From DATKJY01 sp964540105 (GTDB taxonomy: Bacteria; Zixibacteria; MSB-5A5; GN15; FEB-12), in the NCBI GenBank assembly GCA_964540105.1, contig CAZILL010000001.1:496001-560000 (forward strand): a stretch of 64,000 bases of DNA, written 5' to 3'. The notes below the pieces were generated by a model. That model was not told where the DNA came from, did no database searches, and worked only from the letters and a program-made list of their open reading frames with translations. Positions 52,533 to 60,078 of the stretch are shown here, piece by piece. The stretch's first letter is position 1, and each line of letters starts with the position of its first letter. Position numbers and translations under genes: made by a program.

Positions 52533-53471
52533 CTGAAGAAGATACTGCTCCTCATAGTGGGGTCGCTGCTTGGTTTGTTCGTGCTGATTGTCGGGATCAC
52601 GGCCTATCGAGCACAGCGTGCCGACTATGGCTGGAATCCCGCAGTAGTAAACCCTGCCTACGATGACAGGCGTCCCGTGGTCGTGATTGACCAAGCGCAC
52701 AATAACGCGTCGACAGCAGGATGGAGCAATCGGTACTGGCCCCTGGCGCGGTTGCTCAGAAAGGATGGCTATGATGTCCGGAAAGGGACACAGCCATTCT
52801 CCCAAGAACGTCTTGACAGCATCGACGTGTTGATCATTGCCAACGCGTCGGGTGCTCCCAAGCCTCAGTTTCTTGGGATAAATATACCAATCAAGACCGA
52901 CAAGAGGCGTGAGGACCCGGCCTTCACCGACGACGAGATTCGGGTGGTTCACGCCTGGATTGAGCGAGGCGGGTCGTTGCTGCTGATAGCCGATCACGCC
53001 CCATTTGGCGCGGCCAACGCTGCGTTAGCTCAGGCCTTTGGAGTTACCATGCATCGGGGCTTTGTAGAGGTGGAGGATGAATTGTCCGACCCTCTTCTGT
53101 TTTCTGATGAGAACGGCCGACTTGGCGCCCATGCAATCCTCTCAGGAGATAGTCCTGAAACTGCTGTGCGAAAAGTCATGACCTTCACCGGCCAGTCGCT
53201 GGATGGTCCGGTCGATGCCGCCATCCTGCTGAAGTTGCCGGGGTCGGCGCTCGAGTATGTGGGAGATGGCGAACAACTCCTCCCCGAGCAAGCCGGTGCG
53301 GCACAGGGACTCGCGCTGGAGTGCGGAAAGGGACGTGTTGTAATTCTGGGGGAGGCGGGAATGCTCACCGCTCAAGTCGCCGAGGGGGAGCCGTTCGGGA
53401 TGAATATTCCGGGGAACGATAATCGCCAATTGGCGCTTAATATAATGCACTGGCTTTCCCGCAAGCTCTGA
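52533..53471 (+). CDS. DUF4350-like exported or membrane-anchored protein
   Basis: The best start is a CTG at 52533, because AAGGG lies 5 bases before it and the protein then opens KKILLLIVGSLLGLFVLIVGITAYRAQ, a good signal anchor; GTG 52557 is the alternative. The 312-residue chain has VVVIDQAHNNASTAGWSNRYWPLARLLRKDGYDVRKGTQPFSQERLDSIDVLIIANA, then DDEIRVVHAWIERGGSLLLIADHAPFG and KGRVVILGEAGMLTAQ, which resemble the DUF4350/glutamine-amidotransferase-like fold (LWxWVxxGGsLLLIADHxPf). It lacks an obvious catalytic Cys. Role unknown. Nothing links it to the kinases. Confidence 0.75.
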   Translation: MKKILLLIVGSLLGLFVLIVGITAYRAQRADYGWNPAVVNPAYDDRRPVVVIDQAHNNASTAGWSNRYWPLARLLRKDGYDVRKGTQPFSQERLDSIDVLIIANASGAPKPQFLGINIPIKTDKRREDPAFTDDEIRVVHAWIERGGSLLLIADHAPFGAANAALAQAFGVTMHRGFVEVEDELSDPLLFSDENGRLGAHAILSGDSPETAVRKVMTFTGQSLDGPVDAAILLKLPGSALEYVGDGEQLLPEQAGAAQGLALECGKGRVVILGEAGMLTAQVAEGEPFGMNIPGNDNRQLALNIMHWLSRKL

Positions 53472-53554
53472 TACCGCGCAGCCGCCGCAGATGCCATGCT
53501 GCGGTTTGGATTGGGCGCCTGTGCTTCGGGATCAGGTTGAAAGGAATCATTCGA

Positions 53555-54301
53555 ATGACTATTCTATCTGTGTTCATCGCGTATGCAATCGCACTTTCCG
53601 TCGGATTGGCACGCGGGTTACGCCGAACGCAGTCCGCCCCTCACGCAGCATCGACCACAAGGAAGATCTCGCGGGTGTTGATCGTGGGCGCGACTGGCGG
53701 AACCGGACGCCAGCTTGTCGCGCAGGCCCTTGATCGCGGCTATGAGGTAACCGCTTTTGTTCGGAACCCGTCAGCACTGAAGATAGAACACCCGAAGCTT
53801 AGGATCATGACTGGCGACGTTCTTGACTATACGTCGGTTGAGGCTGCTGTGCGAGACCAGGACGCAGTACTCTCAGCTCTTGGGCACAAGCGATTCTTCT
53901 ATCCAACCCGCATTCTGTCGGACGGGACGAAGAATCTGTTGAAGGCCATGGAAACTCAGGGTGGCACGCGGTTTATCTGCGAAACATCGCTGGGAATCGG
54001 GAGCAGTGTCGGACGCCTTGGAATCTATTACACATTTCTGATCATTCCTCTCATTCTGCCCTTCTACTTCTGGGATAAGCGGCGGCAGGAACAGATTATC
54101 GAGTCAAGCATCTCCGAGTGGGTGATTGTTCGGCCAGCATTGTTGACCAATTCGGCCAAGCGAGGTTCTTGTCGTCACGGCCAGGGCGTCGGCAGTTTCA
54201 TTTGGACAGTACGAGTTTCCCGCGCTGACGTTGCCGCCTTTATGATAAGACAACTGAACGAGGATACCTATCTTCGGAAATCGACGGGAGTATGTTCGTA
54301 A
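53555..54301 (+). CDS. NAD(P)-binding Rossmann-fold protein with N-terminal membrane anchor
   Basis: ATG at 53555 follows AAAGGA by about 9 bases (a TTG at 53537 lacks one). The 248-residue protein has a membrane anchor (TILSVFIAYAIALSVGLARGL) and an atypical SDR: VLIVGATGGTGRQLVAQALDRGYEVTAFVRNPSALKIEHPKLRIMTGDVLDYTSVEAAVRDQDAVLSALG is the G-A-T-G-x-x-G dinucleotide fold of NmrA/TMR-like proteins, and ICETSLGIGSS holds part of the substrate site. These proteins act as reductases or redox sensors; no partner is apparent. A second hydrophobic stretch (IYYTFLIIPLILPFYFW) suggests membrane association. Confidence 0.85.
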   Translation: MTILSVFIAYAIALSVGLARGLRRTQSAPHAASTTRKISRVLIVGATGGTGRQLVAQALDRGYEVTAFVRNPSALKIEHPKLRIMTGDVLDYTSVEAAVRDQDAVLSALGHKRFFYPTRILSDGTKNLLKAMETQGGTRFICETSLGIGSSVGRLGIYYTFLIIPLILPFYFWDKRRQEQIIESSISEWVIVRPALLTNSAKRGSCRHGQGVGSFIWTVRVSRADVAAFMIRQLNEDTYLRKSTGVCS

Positions 54302-54399
54302 AGGCTGATTCTTCTTTGATCGCCTCGGACCTTTCAATCGTCAATATGCTGACGCCTGTGTTACTATGAACTGTTAATCTGCTCATACAAGAGGCAACT

Positions 54400-55449
54400 A
54401 TGAAAACCATGACTCTCATGACCCTGCTCTTGATTCTTTCACAACAGGTACTGGGGCAGATGGATCCCTCCTCGCAGGATTCGACACTGAACAACCTGGT
54501 TCATCCAAAAGCCTACCAGACCTGCCAATTGGGCGAGTTAGGCCGAGTTCAGAAGAGCGGCTCCGGCAAGCAGAGCGTTATTCTCATCGCCGGTCTTGGG
54601 TTTGGAGGAGACGTGTTTGGTGAGTTGGCTCGCCATCTCAGCGCAAAGTATGCAGTATATGCAGTCACTCCCGCGGGCTTTGCGGGCTCCTCTGCTCCGC
54701 CGATGCCTGACAGTGGCACATCGTACGCAGAGTTGAGCTGGTGCAAGGGGATAGTGACCGGAATCCTGAACCTGATTGATCGTGAACAACTTACGAAGCC
54801 GATCATCGTCGGCCATTTTGTCACCGGCACACAGGTTGCCCTCAATCTGGCGCTGGAGCATTCAGGCAAGATCGGCAAGGTCGTCATTATCGGTGGCTCG
54901 CCGTATTGCTACTATGCTACACGAAAGGCCGACGGGACTTTCGACTGGACATCGGAGTACAAGCCCAAGCAAAGGAGCAAAATGGCTGACGAATGGTGGG
55001 CGCCGAAATGGTTTAAGACCGTGAAGAAGAGTACCTGGGACAACAATATGTGGACGCCTGACGACTATTGCAAAGACAGCCTTGCAGGCACGGAGCTGTT
55101 CAGGCAATCGGCTGAAGTTCCTCTACAGGTGATGGTGCGCTACTTGATCGAGTGGCACGCACTGGACGTTACCGACCGGTTTAGGGAGTTTACGATCCCC
55201 ACTCTGGTGTTGATCCCTGACTTCAAAGGGATACAAACCGGCAGCGACTCGGCCAACGCCTCGCTCAACGGTTCGGCACGCACGAAGGCGTATCTGAAAT
55301 ACTTCCATCAAGCGTCCTGGAAGGCGGCGAAGGAGGCCGGTAACCCGCTCATTACGGTTGAAGAGATCCCCGACACACGTATATTCATGTGGTACGACAA
55401 TCCGGAAGGAGTCTACGGGGCGATAGACACTTTTCTTTCAAAGAAGTAA
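54400..55449 (+). CDS. Alpha/beta-hydrolase fold protein lacking its nucleophile and histidine
   Basis: A 349-residue exported protein (signal peptide MKTMTLMTLLLILSQQVLGQ) with an alpha/beta-hydrolase fold: VILIAGLGFGGDVFGELARHLSAKYAVYAVTPAGFAGSSAPP, KPIIVGHFVTGTQVALNLALEHSGKIGKVVIIGGSP, and IPTLVLIPDF. The nucleophile elbow G-x-S-x-G is GHFVTG (Ser to Phe140), and the place of the catalytic His, normally in an R-H-F-I/M-x-x-D-x-P-E context, is RIFMWYDNPE (Ile328). So it cannot work as a normal esterase or peptidase and may be a binding protein or use another chemistry. AGAGGC ribosome site. No family name is certain. Confidence 0.8.
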   Translation: MKTMTLMTLLLILSQQVLGQMDPSSQDSTLNNLVHPKAYQTCQLGELGRVQKSGSGKQSVILIAGLGFGGDVFGELARHLSAKYAVYAVTPAGFAGSSAPPMPDSGTSYAELSWCKGIVTGILNLIDREQLTKPIIVGHFVTGTQVALNLALEHSGKIGKVVIIGGSPYCYYATRKADGTFDWTSEYKPKQRSKMADEWWAPKWFKTVKKSTWDNNMWTPDDYCKDSLAGTELFRQSAEVPLQVMVRYLIEWHALDVTDRFREFTIPTLVLIPDFKGIQTGSDSANASLNGSARTKAYLKYFHQASWKAAKEAGNPLITVEEIPDTRIFMWYDNPEGVYGAIDTFLSKK

Positions 55450-55473
55450 TGTGGGAGCAGTAAGGAGGGTCGA

Positions 55474-55926
55474 TTGAGAGCGATGAAGTTGGGAGGGCTA
55501 CGAATCTACGTAATGTGTTTCCTGACCCTGCTTCTCGTCGCGCTTGGATTGGTAGCCTGCCGCGATTCCAGCACCCAAAGCGCCGGTCAGTTTTCGATCA
55601 GGACAGGAGAAACCAATTACCTGATCGCGCAACCCATTGCGATCAGTATCAGCAATGTGTCCGGGGGAGCGGTCAACGTGGCAACCTGTTGCATGACGAA
55701 CCCGGACCTGCGAATACAGCGCCGGGTTGACTCGGCCTGGACACTGCCAGGGATATGCGCGCTTCGGTGCGTCTCGTATCCGCTCCCGATGAACCACAAA
55801 GACCTCATCGTCGACACGCTCCAGATCGACTCTGCGGGAACATATCGACTTATGCTCAGATTCACTTCGGGCACATGGAATCCAGTGAACGACTCTGCCT
55901 TCTCGAATGAGTTTGAGGTTAACTGA
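55474..55926 (+). CDS. Small lipoprotein, unknown
   Basis: TTG start at 55474, with AAGGAGG 5 bases upstream. The 150-residue product has a long leader ending LALGLVAC (lipobox) and a beta-rich mature part: FSIRTGETNYLIAQPIAISISNVSGGAVNVATCCMTNPDLRIQRRVDSAW, GICALRCVSYPL, LIVDTLQIDSAGTYRLMLRFTSGTWNP, an immunoglobulin-like domain with two CC/C pairs (ATCCMT, ICALRC). Similar short domains are found in secreted proteins of the group. Starts 24 bases after the hydrolase-fold gene, so probably co-transcribed with it. Confidence 0.65.
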   Translation: MRAMKLGGLRIYVMCFLTLLLVALGLVACRDSSTQSAGQFSIRTGETNYLIAQPIAISISNVSGGAVNVATCCMTNPDLRIQRRVDSAWTLPGICALRCVSYPLPMNHKDLIVDTLQIDSAGTYRLMLRFTSGTWNPVNDSAFSNEFEVN

Positions 55927-56076
55927 GCTTTCGCTAACGATCAAGGCGCATTGAATCGCGCATTGAATCGTTCTTTCGCAATTCCCATTTTGCGCTATAT
56001 TGGCCAGAGTGGTCGGTGTTGATTGTATAGTACCGGCCAGTTTTCCGGTTATGCGTCGAGACGAGGAATGTTGAAC

Positions 56077-58335
56077 GTGAGTCGCAGGATGAGGGTGGTT
56101 TGGGTCGGGTGGTGGTTGCTGGCATTCCTGAGTTCGGCTTGTGCCGCTGAAACACAGAAGGTCGAGCTCAAGACCGAGGCCGATACACGCTATCTTCCCT
56201 ACAGCGTGGAGATTGTTGACGCGATCGGAGAAGAATGCAGCCAGATTCCAGTGCTCCACTCACGTAGAGTGTTCTCGCCGAAGACACCGACCACTAGGCT
56301 CGGTTTTCTGACCTACGTAAAGAACCCTTGCTGTAATACAGACGGTAACAGCAACCTTCTACTAAGCGCCTACCCTGGTGGAATGATACTTGCCGAGGCA
56401 CCGGTTAGAGATTTGGCAGTTTCGGACATCGCGGTTGCGACCGACAGTACCGACCGAGATACGTCCGTCATTGGGACCGGGTTCTGGCACGATTCTGCGT
56501 ACGTATTCAAGTGGTCACCCGGCGCTGGCGCTCTTCAGAGGTTCTTTGTGGCAACAGGAATCGATCGGAGCGGAAACGGGAGCTGGGGGGGAGTATTTCC
56601 GCATATCCTTACTGCTGATTGCGATCTTGACGGTCATGTCGAGTTGCTCTTCTATCTTAACCCTGAACGTGACCTCGCTCCTCGTCTGCTGGTATGCGTG
56701 CAAGGAAGTCCGTTCAGGATCAAATGGGTACTTCCAATTGCCTCGATGGTGCAATGGGCGTCCCCATGTCGTGATTCGTTAGGCGCCGGCATCCTTCTCT
56801 CGACCCATAATCCGGGACAACAGGCGCGAGATTCGCTGTTCGATGATAGTTTCGCGTACCTGGTTCGCGTGGACATCCGGGGGAAAGTCCTGTTCAGCCG
56901 GGTCGTGTCGCATTATCCGTATGGTACGTGCCTGGCACGGAGCAAGCAGGAAAATATCTTCTACCTACTCCATGGCGTCCCCCTGGGTATTGATACAGGC
57001 ATCGCAGGGGGACTCGTATTGAAGTCACTCGTCAGCAAAGTAAACGCGCATGGAATTGTCATTCATCAGTACGAGGATTCAACGCCGGGTGGTGGAATCT
57101 GGACTGGAGACTGGGAGGGGGATGGAGTTGAGGATATTTACCTGAAGTTGCGATCAAGTGCAATTCAGGTTCTGGACACATCACTAATACCAAAGATGAC
57201 AATCACTCTCGGCCCCAGTCTTGCGTACATCTCAGTAATAAGTGGTTTCGACGCTGGGAAGGATGCATTCGTGCTTCACGAAGGGAGCGGTCAGATCGGG
57301 CTCTACTCAGAGAAGCTTCAGAAACTGGCAGAATTGCCGTACGCAGCGTATCTTGAAGTTCTCGAGCGTGGGTCGCGGGGGGAGGTGAGAGCTGTCGTGG
57401 GGGCAGCGGGGAACAAATCGTTCATTGCTGAAATCACGAGAAGAGATTTCTGGACGTATATCGCCATCTTCTATCGAAGCAATCAGGTCTATGTGCTGGC
57501 GACACTGTTTGGCGCACTCTCGGCGCTTCTGGTCAGTAACTACTACCGTCGAAGAACAAAGCAGGATTTGACCATCATCAACAGCCAGAAGGCAGAGCTG
57601 GAAAGCACGCACCAAGCGCTTAAGCAGGCGCAGGCGACAATCATCGCACAGGAAAGGTATCGTCAAGCAAAAGATATCGCCGGAGGGTTTGCGCATGAGA
57701 TCAGGAACGCCCTGTTCCCTGCCGACAGTTCGCTGACAAAGCTGCGAACACTGGGGAAACTGTCCGAGGCAAGCCCCGAGAAGATCGATGCACTCCATGA
57801 GTCAATTCGCTCGGCGGTCGTACGGGCGGTCGACATCACGAGGCAGATCACCCAGTACACGAAACTCGATTCGGAGTATTATCCCGAGCCGGTGAATCTG
57901 CAGCAAGTGGTGGCGTCGGCGCTGAAAGCAAATCGAGTTCGGATCGAAGATTCGAATGTGAATGTGAAGACTACAGGGGATGCGGCCATCTCTGTAGCCG
58001 CAAATGTGAAACAGCTCTATAGTGTCTTCAATAATCTGCTTCTGAACAGCCTTGATGCCTTGACAAATCGGACAAATCCCGCTATAATGATCACGTGGTC
58101 GGCAGCTCAGGGATTAGTGAGCGTTTCCTTCTCAGATAACGGCACAGGGATTTCAGACGCGACTCAAAAGCGCGTTTTTGATACGTTCTACTCGACCAAG
58201 CCGAACAGCGGCACCGGCCTGGGTTTGGCCGTGGCGAAGAGGATCGTCGAGCTGTATGGTGGGACGATCACGGTGTCAAGCGTCGAAGACACAGGCACGA
58301 AATTCGAGATATGTTTGAAACAAGCAGGTCAGTAA
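56077..58335 (+). CDS. Sensor histidine kinase with an extracytoplasmic beta-propeller-like sensor
   Basis: Starts are uncertain: GTG 56077 with GAGGA 9 bases before, or ATG 56068. The 752-residue protein has a signal/anchor (VVWVGWWLLAFLSSACAAE), a long external part of beta-propeller-like repeats (e.g. HILTADCDLDGHVELLFYLNPE, GDWEGDGVEDIYLKL), one membrane segment (FYRSNQVYVLATLFGALSALLVSNYY), a coiled coil and a kinase core: GGFAHEIRNALFPADSSLTKLR (His of H-box), VFNNLLLNSLDALTN (N box), FSDNGTGISD and NSGTGLGLAVAKRIVELYGG. It is followed by a sigma-54 response regulator on the same strand, its likely partner. Confidence 0.9.
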   Translation: MSRRMRVVWVGWWLLAFLSSACAAETQKVELKTEADTRYLPYSVEIVDAIGEECSQIPVLHSRRVFSPKTPTTRLGFLTYVKNPCCNTDGNSNLLLSAYPGGMILAEAPVRDLAVSDIAVATDSTDRDTSVIGTGFWHDSAYVFKWSPGAGALQRFFVATGIDRSGNGSWGGVFPHILTADCDLDGHVELLFYLNPERDLAPRLLVCVQGSPFRIKWVLPIASMVQWASPCRDSLGAGILLSTHNPGQQARDSLFDDSFAYLVRVDIRGKVLFSRVVSHYPYGTCLARSKQENIFYLLHGVPLGIDTGIAGGLVLKSLVSKVNAHGIVIHQYEDSTPGGGIWTGDWEGDGVEDIYLKLRSSAIQVLDTSLIPKMTITLGPSLAYISVISGFDAGKDAFVLHEGSGQIGLYSEKLQKLAELPYAAYLEVLERGSRGEVRAVVGAAGNKSFIAEITRRDFWTYIAIFYRSNQVYVLATLFGALSALLVSNYYRRRTKQDLTIINSQKAELESTHQALKQAQATIIAQERYRQAKDIAGGFAHEIRNALFPADSSLTKLRTLGKLSEASPEKIDALHESIRSAVVRAVDITRQITQYTKLDSEYYPEPVNLQQVVASALKANRVRIEDSNVNVKTTGDAAISVAANVKQLYSVFNNLLLNSLDALTNRTNPAIMITWSAAQGLVSVSFSDNGTGISDATQKRVFDTFYSTKPNSGTGLGLAVAKRIVELYGGTITVSSVEDTGTKFEICLKQAGQ

Positions 58336-58365
58336 CAGGGCTAAAAGGAGTGTTGAAGAAACTAC

Positions 58366-58417
58366 CTCTCCCGTCGCTTCGCGCCACCCTCTCCCAGTGG
58401 GAGAGGGAAGGGTGAGG
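58366..58417. repeat. Intergenic GC-rich hairpin repeat of a widespread type
   Basis: CCTCTCCCGTCGCTTCGCG and CCACCCTCTCCCAGTGGGAG continue to GAGGGAAGGGTGAGG. Contains a perfect hairpin CCCTCTCCC-agt-GGGAGAGGG (58387-58407). Nearly the same phrase is common in intergenic regions of many uncultured and soil bacteria. It lies between the sensor kinase and its response regulator and may act as a terminator or an RNA-stability hairpin. Confidence 0.6.
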
Positions 58418-58488
58418 TTATTCGTGAATTCTCGAGGCAATGTTGACAAACCGTGAACCTGTAGATCGATGATACCGCAGTACTCTGT

Positions 58489-59862
58489 ATGAGCAGTTCC
58501 AGCCGTCCCACTATTCTCCTGGTTGATGACGACCAGCACGTACTGGCTTCGCTGAGCGCGCTGCTCGCCGATGACTACGTGATTGTGACCGCTCTGCACG
58601 GTGCGGACGCTGTGGAACAGGTACGACAGCACAGCGATCTCTGCGCGGTGGTCATGGATATCAAAATGGCCGGCATGGACGGTCTGGCTGCGACTCGCGA
58701 AATTGGGAAGATTGCCCCTGATCTTCCCATTATACTGCACACAGGCTATCCCGGGGAGTTTGACGAGTTCGAGATTGATCAGAAGTCGAGACCGTTTGAT
58801 TACATCGAGAAGGGGGATTCAAGTCTGAAGTTGATCAGGTCGATTCGCAACGCAGTCGAGGCGACTAAGCTGCGGAGAGATGTGGCCGGATTGTCACAGT
58901 TTGCCGAGCAGCATTTTGGGCTCATTGGACGTGCCAAAGGGATGTTGGAAGTCTACACCCGCATTCGTCAGGTCGCGCCCACTGATACCAAGGTCATGAT
59001 ACTGGGCGAGACCGGTACTGGCAAGGAGCGCGTGGCGCGCGCAATTCACCAGATCAGCCGGCGAGCGAGCAAACGGCTGGCAATCTTCAACTGCAACCAC
59101 AAATCGCCCGATCTGGTGGAATCCGAGCTGTTCGGCCATCGCAAAGGTGCCTTCACAACAGCCCTGTCCGAAGGAATCGGGCTTTTCGAATATGGGCACG
59201 GCGGAACAGTCTTTCTCGACGAGATCGGCGACCTGGACATCACGACTCAAGCCAAGCTCCTGAGAGTTCTGGAAACGGGGGAATATCAGCGAATCGGTGA
59301 ACCTCAGGTGCGAAAGACCGACGTGCGGCTACTTTGCGCCACACACCGGGATCTGGAGAAGTTGGTTGCTGAGGCGAAGTTCCGTCAGGACCTGTTCTAT
59401 CGGCTCAAGGGAGTTCAGATTCACTTGCCGGCTCTTCGGGAACATCGAGAAGATATCCCGGAACTGGTCGAGCGTTTTGTAAACCGCTTCACGATCGAAC
59501 GGGACATGCCCCCACGACTGATCGATCCTAATGCTCTGCGTTTGCTCATCGACTACGACTGGCCCGGCAATGTTCGTCAGTTACAGGATGCGATCGAGGG
59601 GTTGGTTTGCCTTGGGAGCTCCCATGTGATTGGTGTGGCTGAGGTCGAGCGTCACCTTGGCCTGGCGGCAACGGCACGGTCGGAGAGCACAAACAGCGAT
59701 CGCCCAGCTTTGCCGCAGCGCATGAGAGAGTTTCGCCGCAATTGCATTATCGAGGCGCTCGCCGAATCAAGAAACAACCTCAGTGAAGCGGCTCGGATTC
59801 TGGGCGTTGACCGCTCGAATCTTCGCCGCGACATGCAGGAATTCGACATCCCACTGGGGTAG
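58489..59862 (+). CDS. Sigma-54-dependent response regulator (NtrC family) with GAFTTA loop
   Basis: The 457-residue protein has a receiver domain (TILLVDDD, phosphoacceptor Asp57 in VVMDIKM, Thr85, Lys108), a AAA+ sigma-54 interaction domain (Walker A GETGTGKE 173-180, Walker B VFLDEIGD with Asp244/Glu245, FRQDLFYRLKGVQIHLPALREHREDIPEL) and a Fis-type helix-turn-helix (RNNLSEAARILGVDRSNLRRDMQEF). The sigma-54-contacting loop, usually GAFTGA, is GAFTTA at 220-225. Immediately downstream of the sensor kinase and upstream of a T9SS surface protein; a palindrome and sigma-54-like promoter in between fit direct control of that protein. ATG start at 58489. Confidence 0.93.
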   Translation: MSSSSRPTILLVDDDQHVLASLSALLADDYVIVTALHGADAVEQVRQHSDLCAVVMDIKMAGMDGLAATREIGKIAPDLPIILHTGYPGEFDEFEIDQKSRPFDYIEKGDSSLKLIRSIRNAVEATKLRRDVAGLSQFAEQHFGLIGRAKGMLEVYTRIRQVAPTDTKVMILGETGTGKERVARAIHQISRRASKRLAIFNCNHKSPDLVESELFGHRKGAFTTALSEGIGLFEYGHGGTVFLDEIGDLDITTQAKLLRVLETGEYQRIGEPQVRKTDVRLLCATHRDLEKLVAEAKFRQDLFYRLKGVQIHLPALREHREDIPELVERFVNRFTIERDMPPRLIDPNALRLLIDYDWPGNVRQLQDAIEGLVCLGSSHVIGVAEVERHLGLAATARSESTNSDRPALPQRMREFRRNCIIEALAESRNNLSEAARILGVDRSNLRRDMQEFDIPLG

Positions 59863-59875
59863 CCTGACCCGTGCT

Positions 59876-59899
59876 GTGTGACCGCTATTGTGGTCACAC
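59876..59899. promoter_or_regulatory. Inverted repeat, candidate activator site for the T9SS gene
   Basis: GTGTGACC and GGTCACAC make perfect 8-base arms with an 8-base centre, about 110 bases upstream of the sigma-54 promoter candidate at 59988. That is a normal distance for an NtrC-type enhancer site. It could also be a transcription terminator for the activator gene, but no T-run follows. Confidence 0.45.
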
Positions 59900-59987
59900 T
59901 GACCTAACAGCCGATCGCACCCCTCTTCCCCACTTCCATCCCCATTGTCAATCAAGGAGTTATGAGTCTCGTTGTCCGTGAACGGAT

Positions 59988-60003
59988 TGGCATGCGGTTT
60001 GTG
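59988..60003 (+). promoter_or_regulatory. Candidate sigma-54 promoter of the T9SS gene
   Basis: TGGCATGCGGTTTGTG aligns with the TGGCAC-N5-TTGCA consensus with GG at -24 and GT instead of GC at -12. It lies 76 bases before the ATG at 60079 and just downstream of a sigma-54 activator gene. Confidence 0.4.
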
Positions 60004-60023
60004 TTTGTGATGCCCAAACTACC

Positions 60024-60051
60024 GGTGTGAAGGCACATACGCGTTCACACC
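60024..60051 (+). promoter_or_regulatory. Inverted repeat in the leader of the T9SS gene
   Basis: Arms GGTGTGAA and TTCACACC flank a 12-base loop in the 5' untranslated region, ending 28 bases before the start codon. It may be a hairpin in the mRNA or an operator. Confidence 0.35.
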
Positions 60052-60078
60052 ACAACCGCACGCACAGAGGAGGATTGG

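Noticed and set aside
55498..56259. 253-residue minus-strand ORF
   Set aside because: Opposite the lipoprotein and sensor-kinase genes, which have ribosome sites and domains; His/Cys-rich random composition.
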